Source of the DNA: PALSA-1180 sp964624625
GTDB taxonomy: Bacteria > Oederibacteriota > Muellerivitia > Muellerivitales > Muellerivitaceae
Reading direction: 5' to 3'
DNA: 64,000 nucleotides
Assembly (NCBI GenBank): GCA_964624625.1
Contig: CAZUXW010000003.1
Coordinates: 1 to 64,000 of the forward strand
Positions 8,552 to 17,486 of this stretch are shown in pieces (within the stretch, counting starts at the first letter, position 1; each line of letters opens with the position of its first letter). The translations under genes were made by a program, and so were the position numbers. Under the pieces are notes generated by a model. That model was not told the DNA's origin. It worked only from the letters and a program-made list of their open reading frames with translations, and ran no database searches.

Positions 8552-8557
8552 TATAAT
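8552..8557 (+). promoter_or_regulatory. Extended -10 promoter element abutting the start codon of the gene at 8566
   Basis: TGCTATAAT (8549-8557) is a perfect extended -10 box. The start ATG follows only eight bases later, so transcription would begin at or within a few bases of the ATG and give a leaderless or near-leaderless mRNA. No -35 hexamer at usual spacing is visible. Confidence 0.45.
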
Positions 8558-8565
8558 CGGAAAAA

Positions 8566-10047
8566 ATGCGCCCTCGAAAAAATAAAATCCTTTACCGGAC
8601 CCTATGGGGCGTCTTCTTCCTGGCGGCCCTTGGCCGCGCGTCCGAAACCAGGGTGGACTCGGCGGGTGGATTGAGCCTCGTTCTCTCGGACGAATCGAAT
8701 GAGTTAAAACCGTTTATCTTCGGAAACCCGGCAGGCCTTTCTTTCCTGGAGTCCCCCAACCGGTTTGACCTGGCGGGCTTCTGGCTTTCCCAATCCTCGG
8801 CGGCCTCCAACCTCACCAACTCTTTTTACGGGACCGTCACGGACCCCCTTTCCACTTCCCTGGACTACCACGGCCTTATCCTGGAACCCTCGAAGGATTG
8901 GACCATCCAACTTGACGGGGATCTCCTCCATACCGAATCCCAGCCGGATTTCGGCGTCTTGGACCAAAGCCGTGACAGGTCCCGTGAACTTTTCCGCACT
9001 TCCATCAAAATCGGCGCCTTGGCCCTCGGCGGACAGGTTCAAGCGACCCAAGCCAGCCTGGCCTTGAAGCCGGGATATTTCGGAGCGGTCCAACTGGATT
9101 CGGGCCAGGGCACGGGCAGCGGACTGCTGGGAACCGGCGGATTGCTCCTTTCCTTCCCGGCCAATCCCCTGGCCCAGCAGAGCCGAGTGATCGCCGGGGG
9201 GATTTACAGCCGCGCCCTCATTCCAGGCCGTTCCAAGACGGACATGGTCCTGGAGGAGGCGGGACCCATCACGGTCAACCTGAGCCAATCGCTGCAGGAG
9301 GGCGACAGCCAAAGCTTTGGCCCCGAAATTTATTTCGAGTCCCCCAATTCCCTTCAAGCGGTCCTTCTGGGCCGGATTTCCAACGGCGACATTTCCCTCC
9401 AACAGGAATCCTCCAACGATCCCCTTTTCAACCAGCCTTCGCACAAATACCAAAGCACCAGTTCCACGGCGGTCCTGGGCGCCCTCAAAACCAACAGCCC
9501 CCTTCAACGGTTGATGTCCCTTAAAAGCGGGGCTTCCTTTTTATTCCAAACCACCACGACGAGTTTATTCGATCCAAGCCAAAACCCGGCCGCCCTATCC
9601 GACAGCCAGACCTGGCAATTTCAAATGGGGACGGGTCTGGAGGGATTGGAAAAATACACGGTGGGGCTTCAGGCGAGACTGCAGGGGGTCAGCGGCGGAT
9701 TCACGCCCGCCGGCGCTTCGGCCGAGCCGGTCAATTTCTTCAGTTATCAGCTCAGTCTAGGCGGGGAGCAATGGATTTCAAATCAATGGGCTTTCCGGGC
9801 GGGAATCATCTACGAGAACGACATCAATGCCGGGGCTTCTTCCTACCCCTCGGGTATTTTTACCGTCCCCAGCGGCCAGCGCGTCGTCTCAACCGCCATC
9901 ACCGCCGGCGCAGGCTATAAAAACTCAAGCTTCAAAGCCGATCTGGGTTTCTTTTTTGACCAGCCCTATGTTTACGACAGCCCCAACCCGGATGATTTCA
10001 TGACGCAAATCGGGATCCAACTTTCCCTTTCCTTGTTATTGGAGTAG
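8566..10047 (+). CDS. Predicted exported outer-membrane-type beta-strand-rich protein, unknown function
   Basis: A protein of 493 residues with a basic N-terminus and hydrophobic core (RTLWGVFFLAALGRA) that reads as a signal peptide. The rest has alternating hydrophobic and polar residues, GNPAGLSF near residue 50, many Gly/Ser turns and a closing strand IGIQLSLSLLLE, consistent with an outer-membrane barrel. No enzymatic motif is visible and I cannot name the family. It is monocistronic by spacing and is followed by a weak terminator-like hairpin at 10060. The start is fixed by the signal peptide even though there is no good ribosome site, only a promoter -10 element eight bases upstream. 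Confidence 0.7.
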   Translation: MRPRKNKILYRTLWGVFFLAALGRASETRVDSAGGLSLVLSDESNELKPFIFGNPAGLSFLESPNRFDLAGFWLSQSSAASNLTNSFYGTVTDPLSTSLDYHGLILEPSKDWTIQLDGDLLHTESQPDFGVLDQSRDRSRELFRTSIKIGALALGGQVQATQASLALKPGYFGAVQLDSGQGTGSGLLGTGGLLLSFPANPLAQQSRVIAGGIYSRALIPGRSKTDMVLEEAGPITVNLSQSLQEGDSQSFGPEIYFESPNSLQAVLLGRISNGDISLQQESSNDPLFNQPSHKYQSTSSTAVLGALKTNSPLQRLMSLKSGASFLFQTTTTSLFDPSQNPAALSDSQTWQFQMGTGLEGLEKYTVGLQARLQGVSGGFTPAGASAEPVNFFSYQLSLGGEQWISNQWAFRAGIIYENDINAGASSYPSGIFTVPSGQRVVSTAITAGAGYKNSSFKADLGFFFDQPYVYDSPNPDDFMTQIGIQLSLSLLLE

Positions 10048-10059
10048 TCCTCTGCCTGT

Positions 10060-10088
10060 CCCGGAGAAGGTCATTACACTCCGGGTTT
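10060..10088 (+). terminator. Weak terminator-like hairpin
   Basis: CCCGGAG (10060-10066) pairs with CTCCGGG (10079-10085) across a twelve-base loop and is followed by TTT. It lies shortly after the stop codon at 10047. The T-tract is short, so this is tentative. Confidence 0.4.
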
Positions 10089-10181
10089 AAAATAAACCAA
10101 GAATTTCCGCGATCCCGCCTCTTCCTCCCTCATTGATTCGGAGGTTCAATCCAGCGGGAAGCATTCAGGAATATTTTAAGT

Positions 10182-10643
10182 CTATTCGAATCCGTAAAAG
10201 GAATAGGGGACGGCTCTGGAGTCTTTGACGGTGCTGTTCACGTACATGGATCCGTTGGTACTGTCATACAACCATCCGGTCGCGCTGGAGTTGGGGGTTC
10301 CGCCGTTCGTCGTCATGGCGACCACCGCGCCTGTCGGACTGACGGCCCCGGGAACGTAATAGCCCGATGCCTTGACAGGGCCTAAATAATCCAAATACAT
10401 GCTGAATGAATAAGAGGGATTAGCGGAGAGGGTGGTGGGCCAAATCCCTTTTTGGTCGCTGTAATAGATCGAGGCGGCCGAATGGATGCTATTCAGGTTG
10501 CCCTTGGTTTGCCCTTCCTTGGATTTTTCCAGCATTTGCCCGAATCGGGGAATAGCGATCGCCGCGAGGATGCCGATGATGGCTACGACAATCATTAATT
10601 CGATCAGCGTAAAACCCTGAGAACCCTTTTGTGTGCGGCCCAC
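10182..10643 (-). CDS. Type IV pilin-like protein (prepilin)
   Basis: Start GTG 10643 has GGGAGG six bases upstream; an upstream TTG is less likely. The leader VGRTQKGSQG is followed by the class III signal FTLIELMIVVAIIGILAAIA, with Gly at -1, Phe at +1 and Glu at +5, so a prepilin peptidase would cut after Gly10. The 143-residue mature protein has the usual major-pilin size and the helix continuation IPRFGQMLEKSKEGQTKGNL. The C-terminal half is Ser/Gly/Tyr-rich and ends YSFYGFE. It stands alone between a barrel gene and the thiamine-binding protein. No pilus assembly ATPase or secretin is in the window, so pilus versus pseudopilus use is open. Confidence 0.9.
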   Translation of the reverse strand: MGRTQKGSQGFTLIELMIVVAIIGILAAIAIPRFGQMLEKSKEGQTKGNLNSIHSAASIYYSDQKGIWPTTLSANPSYSFSMYLDYLGPVKASGYYVPGAVSPTGAVVAMTTNGGTPNSSATGWLYDSTNGSMYVNSTVKDSRAVPYSFYGFE

Positions 10644-10771
10644 GAAGCACCTCCCAGCGCGACTTTCCAACTCTTATTCCCGACAAGGAATAACGACCCA
10701 GGAATATTTTATCCCAGTTTTGGCGGCAAACCCCGATAAATATGTCGTTGGATTGGCGGAAAAAGCTGAAA

Positions 10772-11077
10772 CTACCGTTGGGCCATGCGCTTTTTGACGC
10801 TTTTGACTTTTTCTTCCATGGTTTGGCTGCGGTCGATTCTGGTTCCAAACTTCAAGGTCGTGGTGATGCGGGGCGCCCCCATTTGATGGACCACCTCATG
10901 GCAGCGCTTAATCGCCTTGAAGACTTTATCCCAATCGCCCTCAATATTGGTGCCATAGGCGTGAAGCTGGATCTTTAACCCGGCTTTTTTCAGGACCTTC
11001 TCGCAGGCCGCCACGTACTCGGAAACCGAGACGCCTACGCCCAAGGGTATAACACAAAGATCAGCGATGACTTTCAT
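10772..11077 (-). CDS. MTH1187/YkoF-type thiamine-binding protein (DUF77)
   Basis: A 101-residue protein covering the whole small ferredoxin-like-fold family. It opens MKVIADLCVIPLGVGVSVSEYV and contains LHAYGTNIEGDWDKVFKAIKRCHEVVHQMG, the most conserved part of MTH1187 proteins, then RITTTLKFGTRIDR. The family is described as thiamine binding; its cellular role is poorly defined. ATG 11077 has GGGAGG six bases upstream. It lies about 100 bp downstream of nuoN on the same strand and might be read from the nuo transcript, though no common function is obvious. Confidence 0.85.
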   Translation of the reverse strand: MKVIADLCVIPLGVGVSVSEYVAACEKVLKKAGLKIQLHAYGTNIEGDWDKVFKAIKRCHEVVHQMGAPRITTTLKFGTRIDRSQTMEEKVKSVKKRMAQR

Positions 11078-11177
11078 GCCGAGCCTCCCTTCGAAAAATA
11101 TCCTGTGTGGTTGGTATAGTCCCGATTATTCCTCGAATTTATCCCCTTTGAGAATTGGGACATAGCGACCTCCTTCG

Positions 11178-12608
11178 TCAAAAAGGAAATTTCAAAAACC
11201 CGGCGACGAGGCTTCCCGCTGCGCAAAGAATAAAAGCGAGGGGCAAGCCGAGGGAAAGGGGCAACAAAGCCGGTTCCTTCCCTTCCAAGGGCCTCATATA
11301 AAGATACACCACCACCCTTAAATAATAGTAGGCGGAGATGAAACTATTGAGGACCGCGACCACCGCCAGCCATAATAAACCGTGATCGACCGCTAGTTTA
11401 AAAAGGAAGTATTTACCAAAGAACCCGGCTGTGGGCGTCATCCCGGCCAGGGAAAACATAAAAACCGCCATGGGCAGGCCCATCCAAGGCTGGCGCAGCC
11501 CCAAACCCCGGATATCCTCGATCTGGGTTTTGGTTTCGCTTTGGCCGGCGGACCAAGCGATCCAGCCAAAAGCGCCGGCGGTCATAAGGGTGTAAGCCAA
11601 AAGATAAAATGCCACGGCCCGCTCCGTCTCATCGGCCGGGGCCAGGGCGGCGGCCGACAAACCCACCAATAGATAGCCCGCGTGGGCCACGCTGGAATAG
11701 GCCAGCATGCGCTTCACGCTGGACTGTCCCAAGGCCCCCAAGTTGCCCAAAGTCATCGTGAGGACCGCCAAGACCACTAAACACCAGGACCAGCTTCCGG
11801 GAAGGCCGAAAACTTCCGTGAAAATCCTGGCGAAGGCCCCAAAGGCCGCGGCCTTGACGCCGGTGGAAAGAAATGCCGACACCGGCGCGGCGGCTCCGTC
11901 ATACACGTCGGGGGCCCATCCGTGGAATGGAACAAGGGCCACCTTAAAACCCAAGCCCACCAAAAGAAGCGCCGCCCCCAACTCCACGAAAAGGGAACGG
12001 GTATTCCCCTGTTCCAAAAAATGCCGCAATTCGGAAAAATGGGTCGTGTGGGAGGCGCCGTAGAGCAACGCGATCCCGTAAAGCAGGAAAGCCGAGGCGA
12101 AAACTCCCAGCATGAAATATTTCAGGGCCGCCTCGGTGGACCTTTCCTGGACGCGGAAATACCCGGCCAGAACGTACCCCGCCAGCGACATCAGCTCCAA
12201 TCCGACGAAAAGGGTTAAAAATTCCGCCGCCAGCACCAACGTCAACATCCCCGCGGTTCCCATCAACAACAAGGCGTAATATTCGCCGGTAACGGCTTTT
12301 TCCCGCCGCAAATAGCTGGAGGAAAAAACGCAGGTGAGCAGGGCGGACAGGAGGCAGATGCCCCCCATCGTCAGGGAATAGAGATCCACCACGACGGCGC
12401 CGTGAAAAAGCGGTCCCGGCATGCCCGAAACGGATAAAAGACGAAAGGTCGCGCCCAAGGCCAGCGCCAAAAAGGTTCCCGTCAAGAGGGGGGCGGTCTT
12501 TCGTCCCTCTTCTTTTAAGGTGACCTCCAGCAACAAAAGAAACAGGGAGCCGGCCGTGACGATCCAAAGGGGGAGCAACGCTGTTAATTCGGTTGGCAGT
12601 GAAAACAT
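11178..12608 (-). CDS. nuoN: NADH-quinone oxidoreductase subunit N
   Basis: Antiporter-like membrane subunit of complex I, 476 residues with about 14 transmembrane helices. The core motifs of the Mrp-antiporter family are visible: LMGTAGMLTLVLAAEFLTLFVGLELMS (with the key Glu in the LELMS helix), KYFMLGVFASAFLLYG, the lysine helix GLGFKVALVPFHGWAPDVYDG, and KRMLAYSSVAHAGYLLVG. It drives proton translocation as the distal pump subunit. ATG 12608 has AAGG six bases upstream. It is the last gene of nuoA-N and is separated from nuoM by a 116-bp gap holding an inverted repeat. Confidence 0.96.
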   Translation of the reverse strand: MFSLPTELTALLPLWIVTAGSLFLLLLEVTLKEEGRKTAPLLTGTFLALALGATFRLLSVSGMPGPLFHGAVVVDLYSLTMGGICLLSALLTCVFSSSYLRREKAVTGEYYALLLMGTAGMLTLVLAAEFLTLFVGLELMSLAGYVLAGYFRVQERSTEAALKYFMLGVFASAFLLYGIALLYGASHTTHFSELRHFLEQGNTRSLFVELGAALLLVGLGFKVALVPFHGWAPDVYDGAAAPVSAFLSTGVKAAAFGAFARIFTEVFGLPGSWSWCLVVLAVLTMTLGNLGALGQSSVKRMLAYSSVAHAGYLLVGLSAAALAPADETERAVAFYLLAYTLMTAGAFGWIAWSAGQSETKTQIEDIRGLGLRQPWMGLPMAVFMFSLAGMTPTAGFFGKYFLFKLAVDHGLLWLAVVAVLNSFISAYYYLRVVVYLYMRPLEGKEPALLPLSLGLPLAFILCAAGSLVAGFLKFPF

Positions 12609-12649
12609 GGTTAACCTTTTTTATCTTTTCTTGAGGATTTCTTGCGCCA

Positions 12650-12727
12650 GTGAGGGGTTAGAAGTTTTCGACTTCCCCCATCCTTGGTTTTTCAACTCCT
12701 AACCACTAACTTCTAAATTACTAACTA
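12650..12727. repeat. Inverted-repeat element in the nuoM-nuoN gap, TTAGAAGTT dialect
   Basis: GGGGTTAGAAGTTTTCGACTTC on the left faces AACTCCTAACCACTAACTTCTAA on the right as imperfect reverse complements. The element ends at the nuoM stop codon. Confidence 0.65.
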
Positions 12728-14251
12728 TTTTTTCTTTTTGCCTTTTTCCACTTCTTCCTGAAGTCGCCGCTGTTGGGCGGCGAAATCCGTCATCGTGGGC
12801 GGCGGCTTGAGCTTTTCAATGACGCTCATTTGCAGGGTTTTTTCCATCGGCCTGAGGAAAAAATTGGGGTTAAGGCCGATCCAAAGGACGGCTAGGACGA
12901 GGGGTAATAGGGCCAGTCCCTCGGTCCAGGAAAGGTCAGGGACGGATTGATTTTCTTTCTTTTTCACGGGCCCGAGGAAAACCTTGCCGTAGAGGTTAAA
13001 AAGATACCAGGCGGAGAGGACAAACCCGGTGATGGCGGTCAAGGCCAGCAGGGGTGCGCTCTTATAAACTGCCACCAGGATCAATATCTCGCCGGCGAAC
13101 CCGGCGAAACCAGGAAGGCCCGCCGCCGCCAGCATCATCCATAGAAAAGCCGTGGATAGGACTGGAACGACCTTTGCCATTCCGCCGTAGGAATCCATCT
13201 CATGGGATTGGCGCCGTTGGTAAAGCATGCCCATCAAAAGGAAAAGACCCGCCATGTAAACACCGTGGCTGATCATTTGAAGAACGCCGCCTTGAAGCCC
13301 GGTCAAGGAAAAGGTGAAGATGCCCAGCACGATCATCCCCATGTGGGATAAGGAGGAATAGGCGGCCAAACGCTTAAAGTCCGTTTGGATCGAGGCCATG
13401 AGGGCTCCATGCACCACCCCGGCCAGGGCCAACACCATGATCCAGGGGGCGAAATCCTTGGCCGCGTTGGGAAATAAGGGAACGCAGAATCGCAAGAGGC
13501 CATAGGCTCCCAATTTCACCAGGACCGAGGACAACATGACCGTAGCCCCGGCGGGGGCCTCCGTATAGGCGTCCGGCAGCCATCCGTGAAAGGGAAAGAG
13601 TGGAATTTTGATAAAGAAAGCCAGGCCAAAGGCCAAAAAACACCAGAATTGGACGTCCTCCGGGAAAAAATGCTCGAAGATCTTGGCGTACTCGAAGCTC
13701 TTGACCTCATGCGTCACGTAAAGAAGCGCGACCAGCATCAGGAGGGACCCCAACATCGTAAAAAGGACGAACTTGACCGTGGCCTTGACCCGGTTCGGGC
13801 CTCCCCAAACCCCGATCAGGAAAAAAGCGGGGATCAACATGAGCTCCCAAAAGAGATAGAAAAGGAATATATCCGTCGAGGCCAGGGTCCCCACGACCGA
13901 GGATTCCAGAAGAAGAAGGCAGGCGTAAAAACCCCGGACATTTATTTCAACCGCTTTGAAGCTGGCCAGAAGAACCAAAGGCGTCAGAAAGGTGGTTAAA
14001 AGAATCAGCCAAAGGGAGAGGCCGTCGATACCCAGGCTGTAATGGATGCCCAGGGAGGGAACGAGCGGGGCCTGTTCCTTGAACTGAAATCCCCCATCCG
14101 AGAGGTCGAATCCGTTATAAAGGGCCAGGGAAAAAACAAAAGTGATGAAGGCGACCATGAGCGACAAGGTCTTCGCGGCCTTAGCCTGGGGAAAAAGGGC
14201 GACCAACAGGGCTCCCGATAACGGCAAACCGATGAGTATGGATAAAATCAC
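12725..14251 (-). CDS. nuoM: NADH-quinone oxidoreductase subunit M
   Basis: Second antiporter-like pump subunit of complex I, 508 residues with about 14 transmembrane helices. Family landmarks are LFYLFWELMLIPAFFLIGVWGG, with the conserved proton-path Glu in FWELM, FFIKIPLFPFHGWLPDAYTEAP with its lysine, and KRLAAYSSLSHMGMIVLG. The C-terminus carries a charged tail ending EEVEKGKKKK. I place the start at GTG 14251, seven bases after AAGGGG; a TTG at 14257 sits directly on that site. It is separated from nuoL by about 77 bp carrying a CAGGTT-type hairpin. Confidence 0.95.
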   Translation of the reverse strand: MILSILIGLPLSGALLVALFPQAKAAKTLSLMVAFITFVFSLALYNGFDLSDGGFQFKEQAPLVPSLGIHYSLGIDGLSLWLILLTTFLTPLVLLASFKAVEINVRGFYACLLLLESSVVGTLASTDIFLFYLFWELMLIPAFFLIGVWGGPNRVKATVKFVLFTMLGSLLMLVALLYVTHEVKSFEYAKIFEHFFPEDVQFWCFLAFGLAFFIKIPLFPFHGWLPDAYTEAPAGATVMLSSVLVKLGAYGLLRFCVPLFPNAAKDFAPWIMVLALAGVVHGALMASIQTDFKRLAAYSSLSHMGMIVLGIFTFSLTGLQGGVLQMISHGVYMAGLFLLMGMLYQRRQSHEMDSYGGMAKVVPVLSTAFLWMMLAAAGLPGFAGFAGEILILVAVYKSAPLLALTAITGFVLSAWYLFNLYGKVFLGPVKKKENQSVPDLSWTEGLALLPLVLAVLWIGLNPNFFLRPMEKTLQMSVIEKLKPPPTMTDFAAQQRRLQEEVEKGKKKK

Positions 14252-14277
14252 TTTCAAACCCCTTTTTGATTAGGGGC

Positions 14278-14325
14278 CAGGTTCAAGGTTCCAGCCGGAA
14301 CCTGAGACCTTGACCCTGAAACCTG
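14278..14325. repeat. Inverted repeat in the nuoL-nuoM gap, CAGGTTCAAGG dialect
   Basis: An inner perfect stem GGTTCC/GGAACC (14287-14302) is nested in outer arms CAGGTT/AACCTG made of CCTGAGACCTTGACC-like words. The sequence differs from the other nuo gap repeats but the architecture is the same. Confidence 0.65.
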
Positions 14326-14328
14326 CCC

Positions 14329-16311
14329 TTAATGCAGCATCAAATAAATCAACAGCCCCGCGCCGGCGACCACGTAGGCCAGGTAAACCCGGACCAAACC
14401 CACTTGGAGTTTTTTTAATATCCCCGCCAGGGCGTAGAGGCCCCGGGTCAGGGCCTCGAGGACCCGGTTGATGAGCAGCTGCTCCACCAGTTTGTCCGAA
14501 ATCCAATAGGCCAACCCCTTCACCCATTTCACCACGGTGAGTTCATAAAGCTCGTCCACGTAATATTTTTGCTCGATGACTTTTTTCCCGCCGGGAATAA
14601 GCTTGAATATCCTCTGGCTCAAAACGTGTTTCAATCCATAAACATACCAAGCCACTCCCGCGCCCAATCCCGCCACGAGAAAGGACATCAGCATCAATAG
14701 GGGCTCCATTTTCTTGGAGACGCCGTCCGCTTCCAGGGTCGAGAGATGGAAGAGAGGGTCCAAAAACTTCCCCAGCGCGTTGCCTCCCCCGATGGCCTCG
14801 GGCATGCCGATCCAGCCGGAAACCAGCGAGCCGATCCCCAAAACAAACAAGGGAATGGTCATCCAACGGGGTGATTCGTGCAAATGCCCGAAGACTTCCT
14901 TGTCGCCCCGGTACTCGCCGAAAAAAACCAAAACGACCAGGCGGGTCATGTAATAGGCCGTGAGAAAGGCCGTCGCCAGGGCGGTAAAATAAAGAAGCTC
15001 CGGCAAAAGCGGAAAGACTGCGTTGGGGGTGGCTAGGGCGCGCCAAAGGATCTCGTCCTTGCTGTTGAATCCCCCGCAAAGGGGCAATATCCCGGAAATG
15101 GCCAGCCATCCCAAAAGAAAGGAAAGGCTGGTAAGGGGGATATGCTTTAAAAGGCCTCCCATTTTGCGGATGTCCTGCTCCCCCTTCATGGCGTGGATCA
15201 CCGATCCGGCCCCCAGGAAAAGACAGGCTTTAAAAAATCCATGGGTAATCAAGTGAAAGATTCCGGCACTGTAGGCGCTGACGCCAACCCCCAGGAACAT
15301 AAAGCCCAGCTGGGAAATCGTGGAGTAGGCCAGGACTTTCTTGATGTCGTTTTGCGTCACCGCGATCGTGGCCGCCAATAGCGCGGTCAAGACCCCGATG
15401 ACCGCCACCACCATGGAAGCCCAAGGCGCGAGCACGAAAAGGAAATGCAGGCGCGCCACCAGGTAAACGCCCGCCGTGACCATGGTCGCGGCATGAATGA
15501 GGGCGGATACAGGCGTGGGGCCCGCCATGGCGTCAGGAAGCCAAACATAAAGGGGAATCTGGGCGGACTTCCCGGCTGCCCCAAAAAAGAAGCAGAGGCA
15601 AACGATGGTGGCCGAGAGATTGCTAAACACCATTTTGTGGGCTTGAAGATCGTTGAAATTAAAGGTTCCGGCCAGGGCGAAGACCATGAGCAGGCCCGCC
15701 AGGAACCCGGCGTCCCCGATTCGGTTGACGATGATGGCTTTTTTACCAGCGTTGGCCTTGGCCTCGTCCTCAAACCAAAAACCGATGAGGAGGTAGGAAC
15801 AAAAGCCGACCCCCTCCCATCCCAGGAATAAAACCAGCAGGTTTTGGGCCATGATCAGAACCAACATGGAAAACAAAAACAGATTCAAATAGGTGAAGTA
15901 GCGGCCAAATCCAGGGTCATCCTTCATATAACCAATTGAATATAGGTGGATCAAGCTTGAGACAAATGTGATGAAAACCACCATCACCAGGGAGAGGGAG
16001 TCCAATTGCAGGTTCATTTTAACCTGGAACGAACCCGCGTCCATCCAATCAAAAAGATCCTCCACCAAAATACTGTTGTCGGGCAATCCGTTGAAATGAA
16101 GAAAGGTAAACCAGGCCGCGATAAAGGATGCGATCGCGGCTCCGCAGGCGACCGTGGCGTAAAGGGCCCGGGGAAAGGCAGGCTTCCCGCGGGAAGCGGT
16201 GAGCGTCAATAATCCGTTGACGGCCGCCCCGATCAGGGGGGCCACGGCGATCAACCAGATCCAATCAAAGTTGATCAGGGCTATGTTTTGAAAATGTTCC
16301 AATTTCAGCAT
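14329..16311 (-). CDS. nuoL: NADH-quinone oxidoreductase subunit L
   Basis: Largest antiporter-like subunit of complex I, 660 residues. It includes the long lateral helix and final transmembrane helix in the C-terminal ~120 residues, after a second module around residues 440-540. Conserved elements are LFLGWEGVGFCSYLLIGFW, with Glu in WEGVG, GKSAQIPLYVWLPDAMAGPTPVSALIHAATMVTAGVYL, split here by its lysine helix, and KKVLAYSTISQLGFMFLGVG. ATG 16311 follows GAGG by five bases. It lies between nuoK and nuoM, the canonical order. The gap to nuoK holds the longest inverted repeat of the operon. Confidence 0.96.
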   Translation of the reverse strand: MLKLEHFQNIALINFDWIWLIAVAPLIGAAVNGLLTLTASRGKPAFPRALYATVACGAAIASFIAAWFTFLHFNGLPDNSILVEDLFDWMDAGSFQVKMNLQLDSLSLVMVVFITFVSSLIHLYSIGYMKDDPGFGRYFTYLNLFLFSMLVLIMAQNLLVLFLGWEGVGFCSYLLIGFWFEDEAKANAGKKAIIVNRIGDAGFLAGLLMVFALAGTFNFNDLQAHKMVFSNLSATIVCLCFFFGAAGKSAQIPLYVWLPDAMAGPTPVSALIHAATMVTAGVYLVARLHFLFVLAPWASMVVAVIGVLTALLAATIAVTQNDIKKVLAYSTISQLGFMFLGVGVSAYSAGIFHLITHGFFKACLFLGAGSVIHAMKGEQDIRKMGGLLKHIPLTSLSFLLGWLAISGILPLCGGFNSKDEILWRALATPNAVFPLLPELLYFTALATAFLTAYYMTRLVVLVFFGEYRGDKEVFGHLHESPRWMTIPLFVLGIGSLVSGWIGMPEAIGGGNALGKFLDPLFHLSTLEADGVSKKMEPLLMLMSFLVAGLGAGVAWYVYGLKHVLSQRIFKLIPGGKKVIEQKYYVDELYELTVVKWVKGLAYWISDKLVEQLLINRVLEALTRGLYALAGILKKLQVGLVRVYLAYVVAGAGLLIYLMLH

Positions 16312-16334
16312 GCAAACCTCAAACTTAAATTTTG

Positions 16335-16445
16335 AACCACAGAGTGAACAGAGTTACACAGAGTAAGGCAATACAAGGCATTCTGAACGTTAGTGCTTAA
16401 TAAAATTCTTGTCTTACTCTGCGTAACTCTGTTCACTCCGTGGTT
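16335..16445. repeat. Long near-perfect inverted repeat in the nuoK-nuoL gap, CACAGAGTGAACAG dialect
   Basis: The left arm 16335-16367 and right arm 16413-16445 are 33 bp each and agree at 31 positions as reverse complements, around a 45-bp spacer. Words such as AACCACGGAGTGAACAGAG recur. The right arm ends just before the nuoK stop codon. Confidence 0.88.
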
Positions 16446-16450
16446 GATGA

Positions 16451-16768
16451 TTATCCTTTAAGACTTTTGAACAAATCCAAATCCACCGTTTCTTTTATAC
16501 GGAAAAGCGCGATCACGATAGCCAGTCCCACGCAGGCTTCCGCCGCCGCCACCGCCACCACGAACAAAACGAACACATGGCCCGTCAAATCCCCGTTCAC
16601 TCGGGAAAAAGTAACGAAGGTAAGGTTGACCGCGTTCAACATCAGTTCCAAGGACATGAGGGAAACGAATAAATTCCTGCGGGTCAAGACTCCCGCGATC
16701 CCAATGGCGAACAAAATGGCCGAGAGAACGAGATAATGGGTCGGCGAAACAGGGTAAAGCAAATCCAT
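16451..16768 (-). CDS. nuoK: NADH-quinone oxidoreductase subunit K
   Basis: Small three-helix membrane subunit, 105 residues, usual length. It starts MDLLYPVSPTHYLVLSAILF. It carries the two conserved membrane glutamates of the family, in SLELMLNAVNL and in AAAEACVGLAIVIALF, which belong to the proton path near the quinone module. ATG 16768 has AAGGA about nine bases upstream. It follows nuoJ by about 62 bp. Confidence 0.96.
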   Translation of the reverse strand: MDLLYPVSPTHYLVLSAILFAIGIAGVLTRRNLFVSLMSLELMLNAVNLTFVTFSRVNGDLTGHVFVLFVVAVAAAEACVGLAIVIALFRIKETVDLDLFKSLKG

Positions 16769-16821
16769 TTCAAATCATCCTTTTTGAACTAATTTACGAA
16801 TTCCGCATCCCGAAAGGTTAA

Positions 16822-16857
16822 TTGGTCCTTTCAAAGCTTCCGCTTTGAAAGGACCAA
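16822..16857 (-). other. Perfect 16-bp hairpin over the nuoJ stop codon
   Basis: TTGGTCCTTTCAAAGC (16822-16837), loop TTCC, GCTTTGAAAGGACCAA (16842-16857). The nuoJ stop (16831-16833) lies inside one arm, so the hairpin uses the last codons of nuoJ. No T-run follows on the minus strand, so it is not a classic terminator. Confidence 0.8.
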
Positions 16858-17334
16858 GGCCCCCACTACCGCCGCCAAGAGGAGCAGGGAAAGCATTTCG
16901 AACGGAAATAAATAATCCGAAAAAACCTTCATTCCGACAGCTCCAATGCTTCCAAAATCCTCCGGAATGTCGGCGAACTTCCATTGGCCCGAAGGAAAAA
17001 CCACCAAAAACAGCGGGCCCAGCGCGCCTCCCAATACCAATAACAAAACCGCCGGGATCATAACGGCCCGGGCCTTTAAGGGCCTCAAGTCCTCCGGAGC
17101 CAGGTTCAATAGCATGATGACGAAAATCACCAACACCATAATGCCGCCGGCATAAACCAGGATCTGGATGATCGCCGCCAGGGAAGCGGATAACGTGGCG
17201 TAGAGGGCGGCCAAAGCCACAAAGGCCCCCACCATGGACAGCGCGGACCCAATGGGGTTGGTGCGGGTGATCACCAATAACCCGAAGCCCAACAACAGGG
17301 CGGCTAGGATGTAAAAGACGGCGGCTTCCAACAA
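16831..17334 (-). CDS. nuoJ: NADH-quinone oxidoreductase subunit J
   Basis: Five-helix membrane subunit of complex I, about 167 residues. The conserved third helix is present: IIQILVYAGGIMVLVIFVIMLLN, with its Gly-Gly kink (YAGGIMVL). No ATG is available. TTG 17334 has GGAG six bases upstream and gives MLEAAVFYILAAL; a TTG at 17346 lacks a ribosome site. The last codons form half of a perfect hairpin. The gap to nuoI is about 140 bp and contains degenerate TTAGGAATT-like words and a second strong hairpin. Confidence 0.93.
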   Translation of the reverse strand: MLEAAVFYILAALLLGFGLLVITRTNPIGSALSMVGAFVALAALYATLSASLAAIIQILVYAGGIMVLVIFVIMLLNLAPEDLRPLKARAVMIPAVLLLVLGGALGPLFLVVFPSGQWKFADIPEDFGSIGAVGMKVFSDYLFPFEMLSLLLLAAVVGALVLSKRKL

Positions 17335-17345
17335 GTGATGCTCCA

Positions 17346-17486
17346 AGGATGGATTAGTAGTCAGGAATCAGGAATTTTGGAAGATTCTCATTTGAATTTC
17401 GCAAATGAAAATCACCTTATTTCCCTTCCAAACTACGACTGAATGCCTCTTTCCTAATTTCCAATTACGAACGCCCCATGCCAAGC
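17346..17486. repeat. Degenerate AG-rich repeat in the nuoI-nuoJ gap
   Basis: GATTAGTAGTCAGGAATCAGG on one side and CTTTCCTAATTTCCAATTACG on the other look like weakly conserved opposite arms of the TTAGGAATT dialect, about 60 bp apart. Less certain than the other repeats. Confidence 0.4.
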
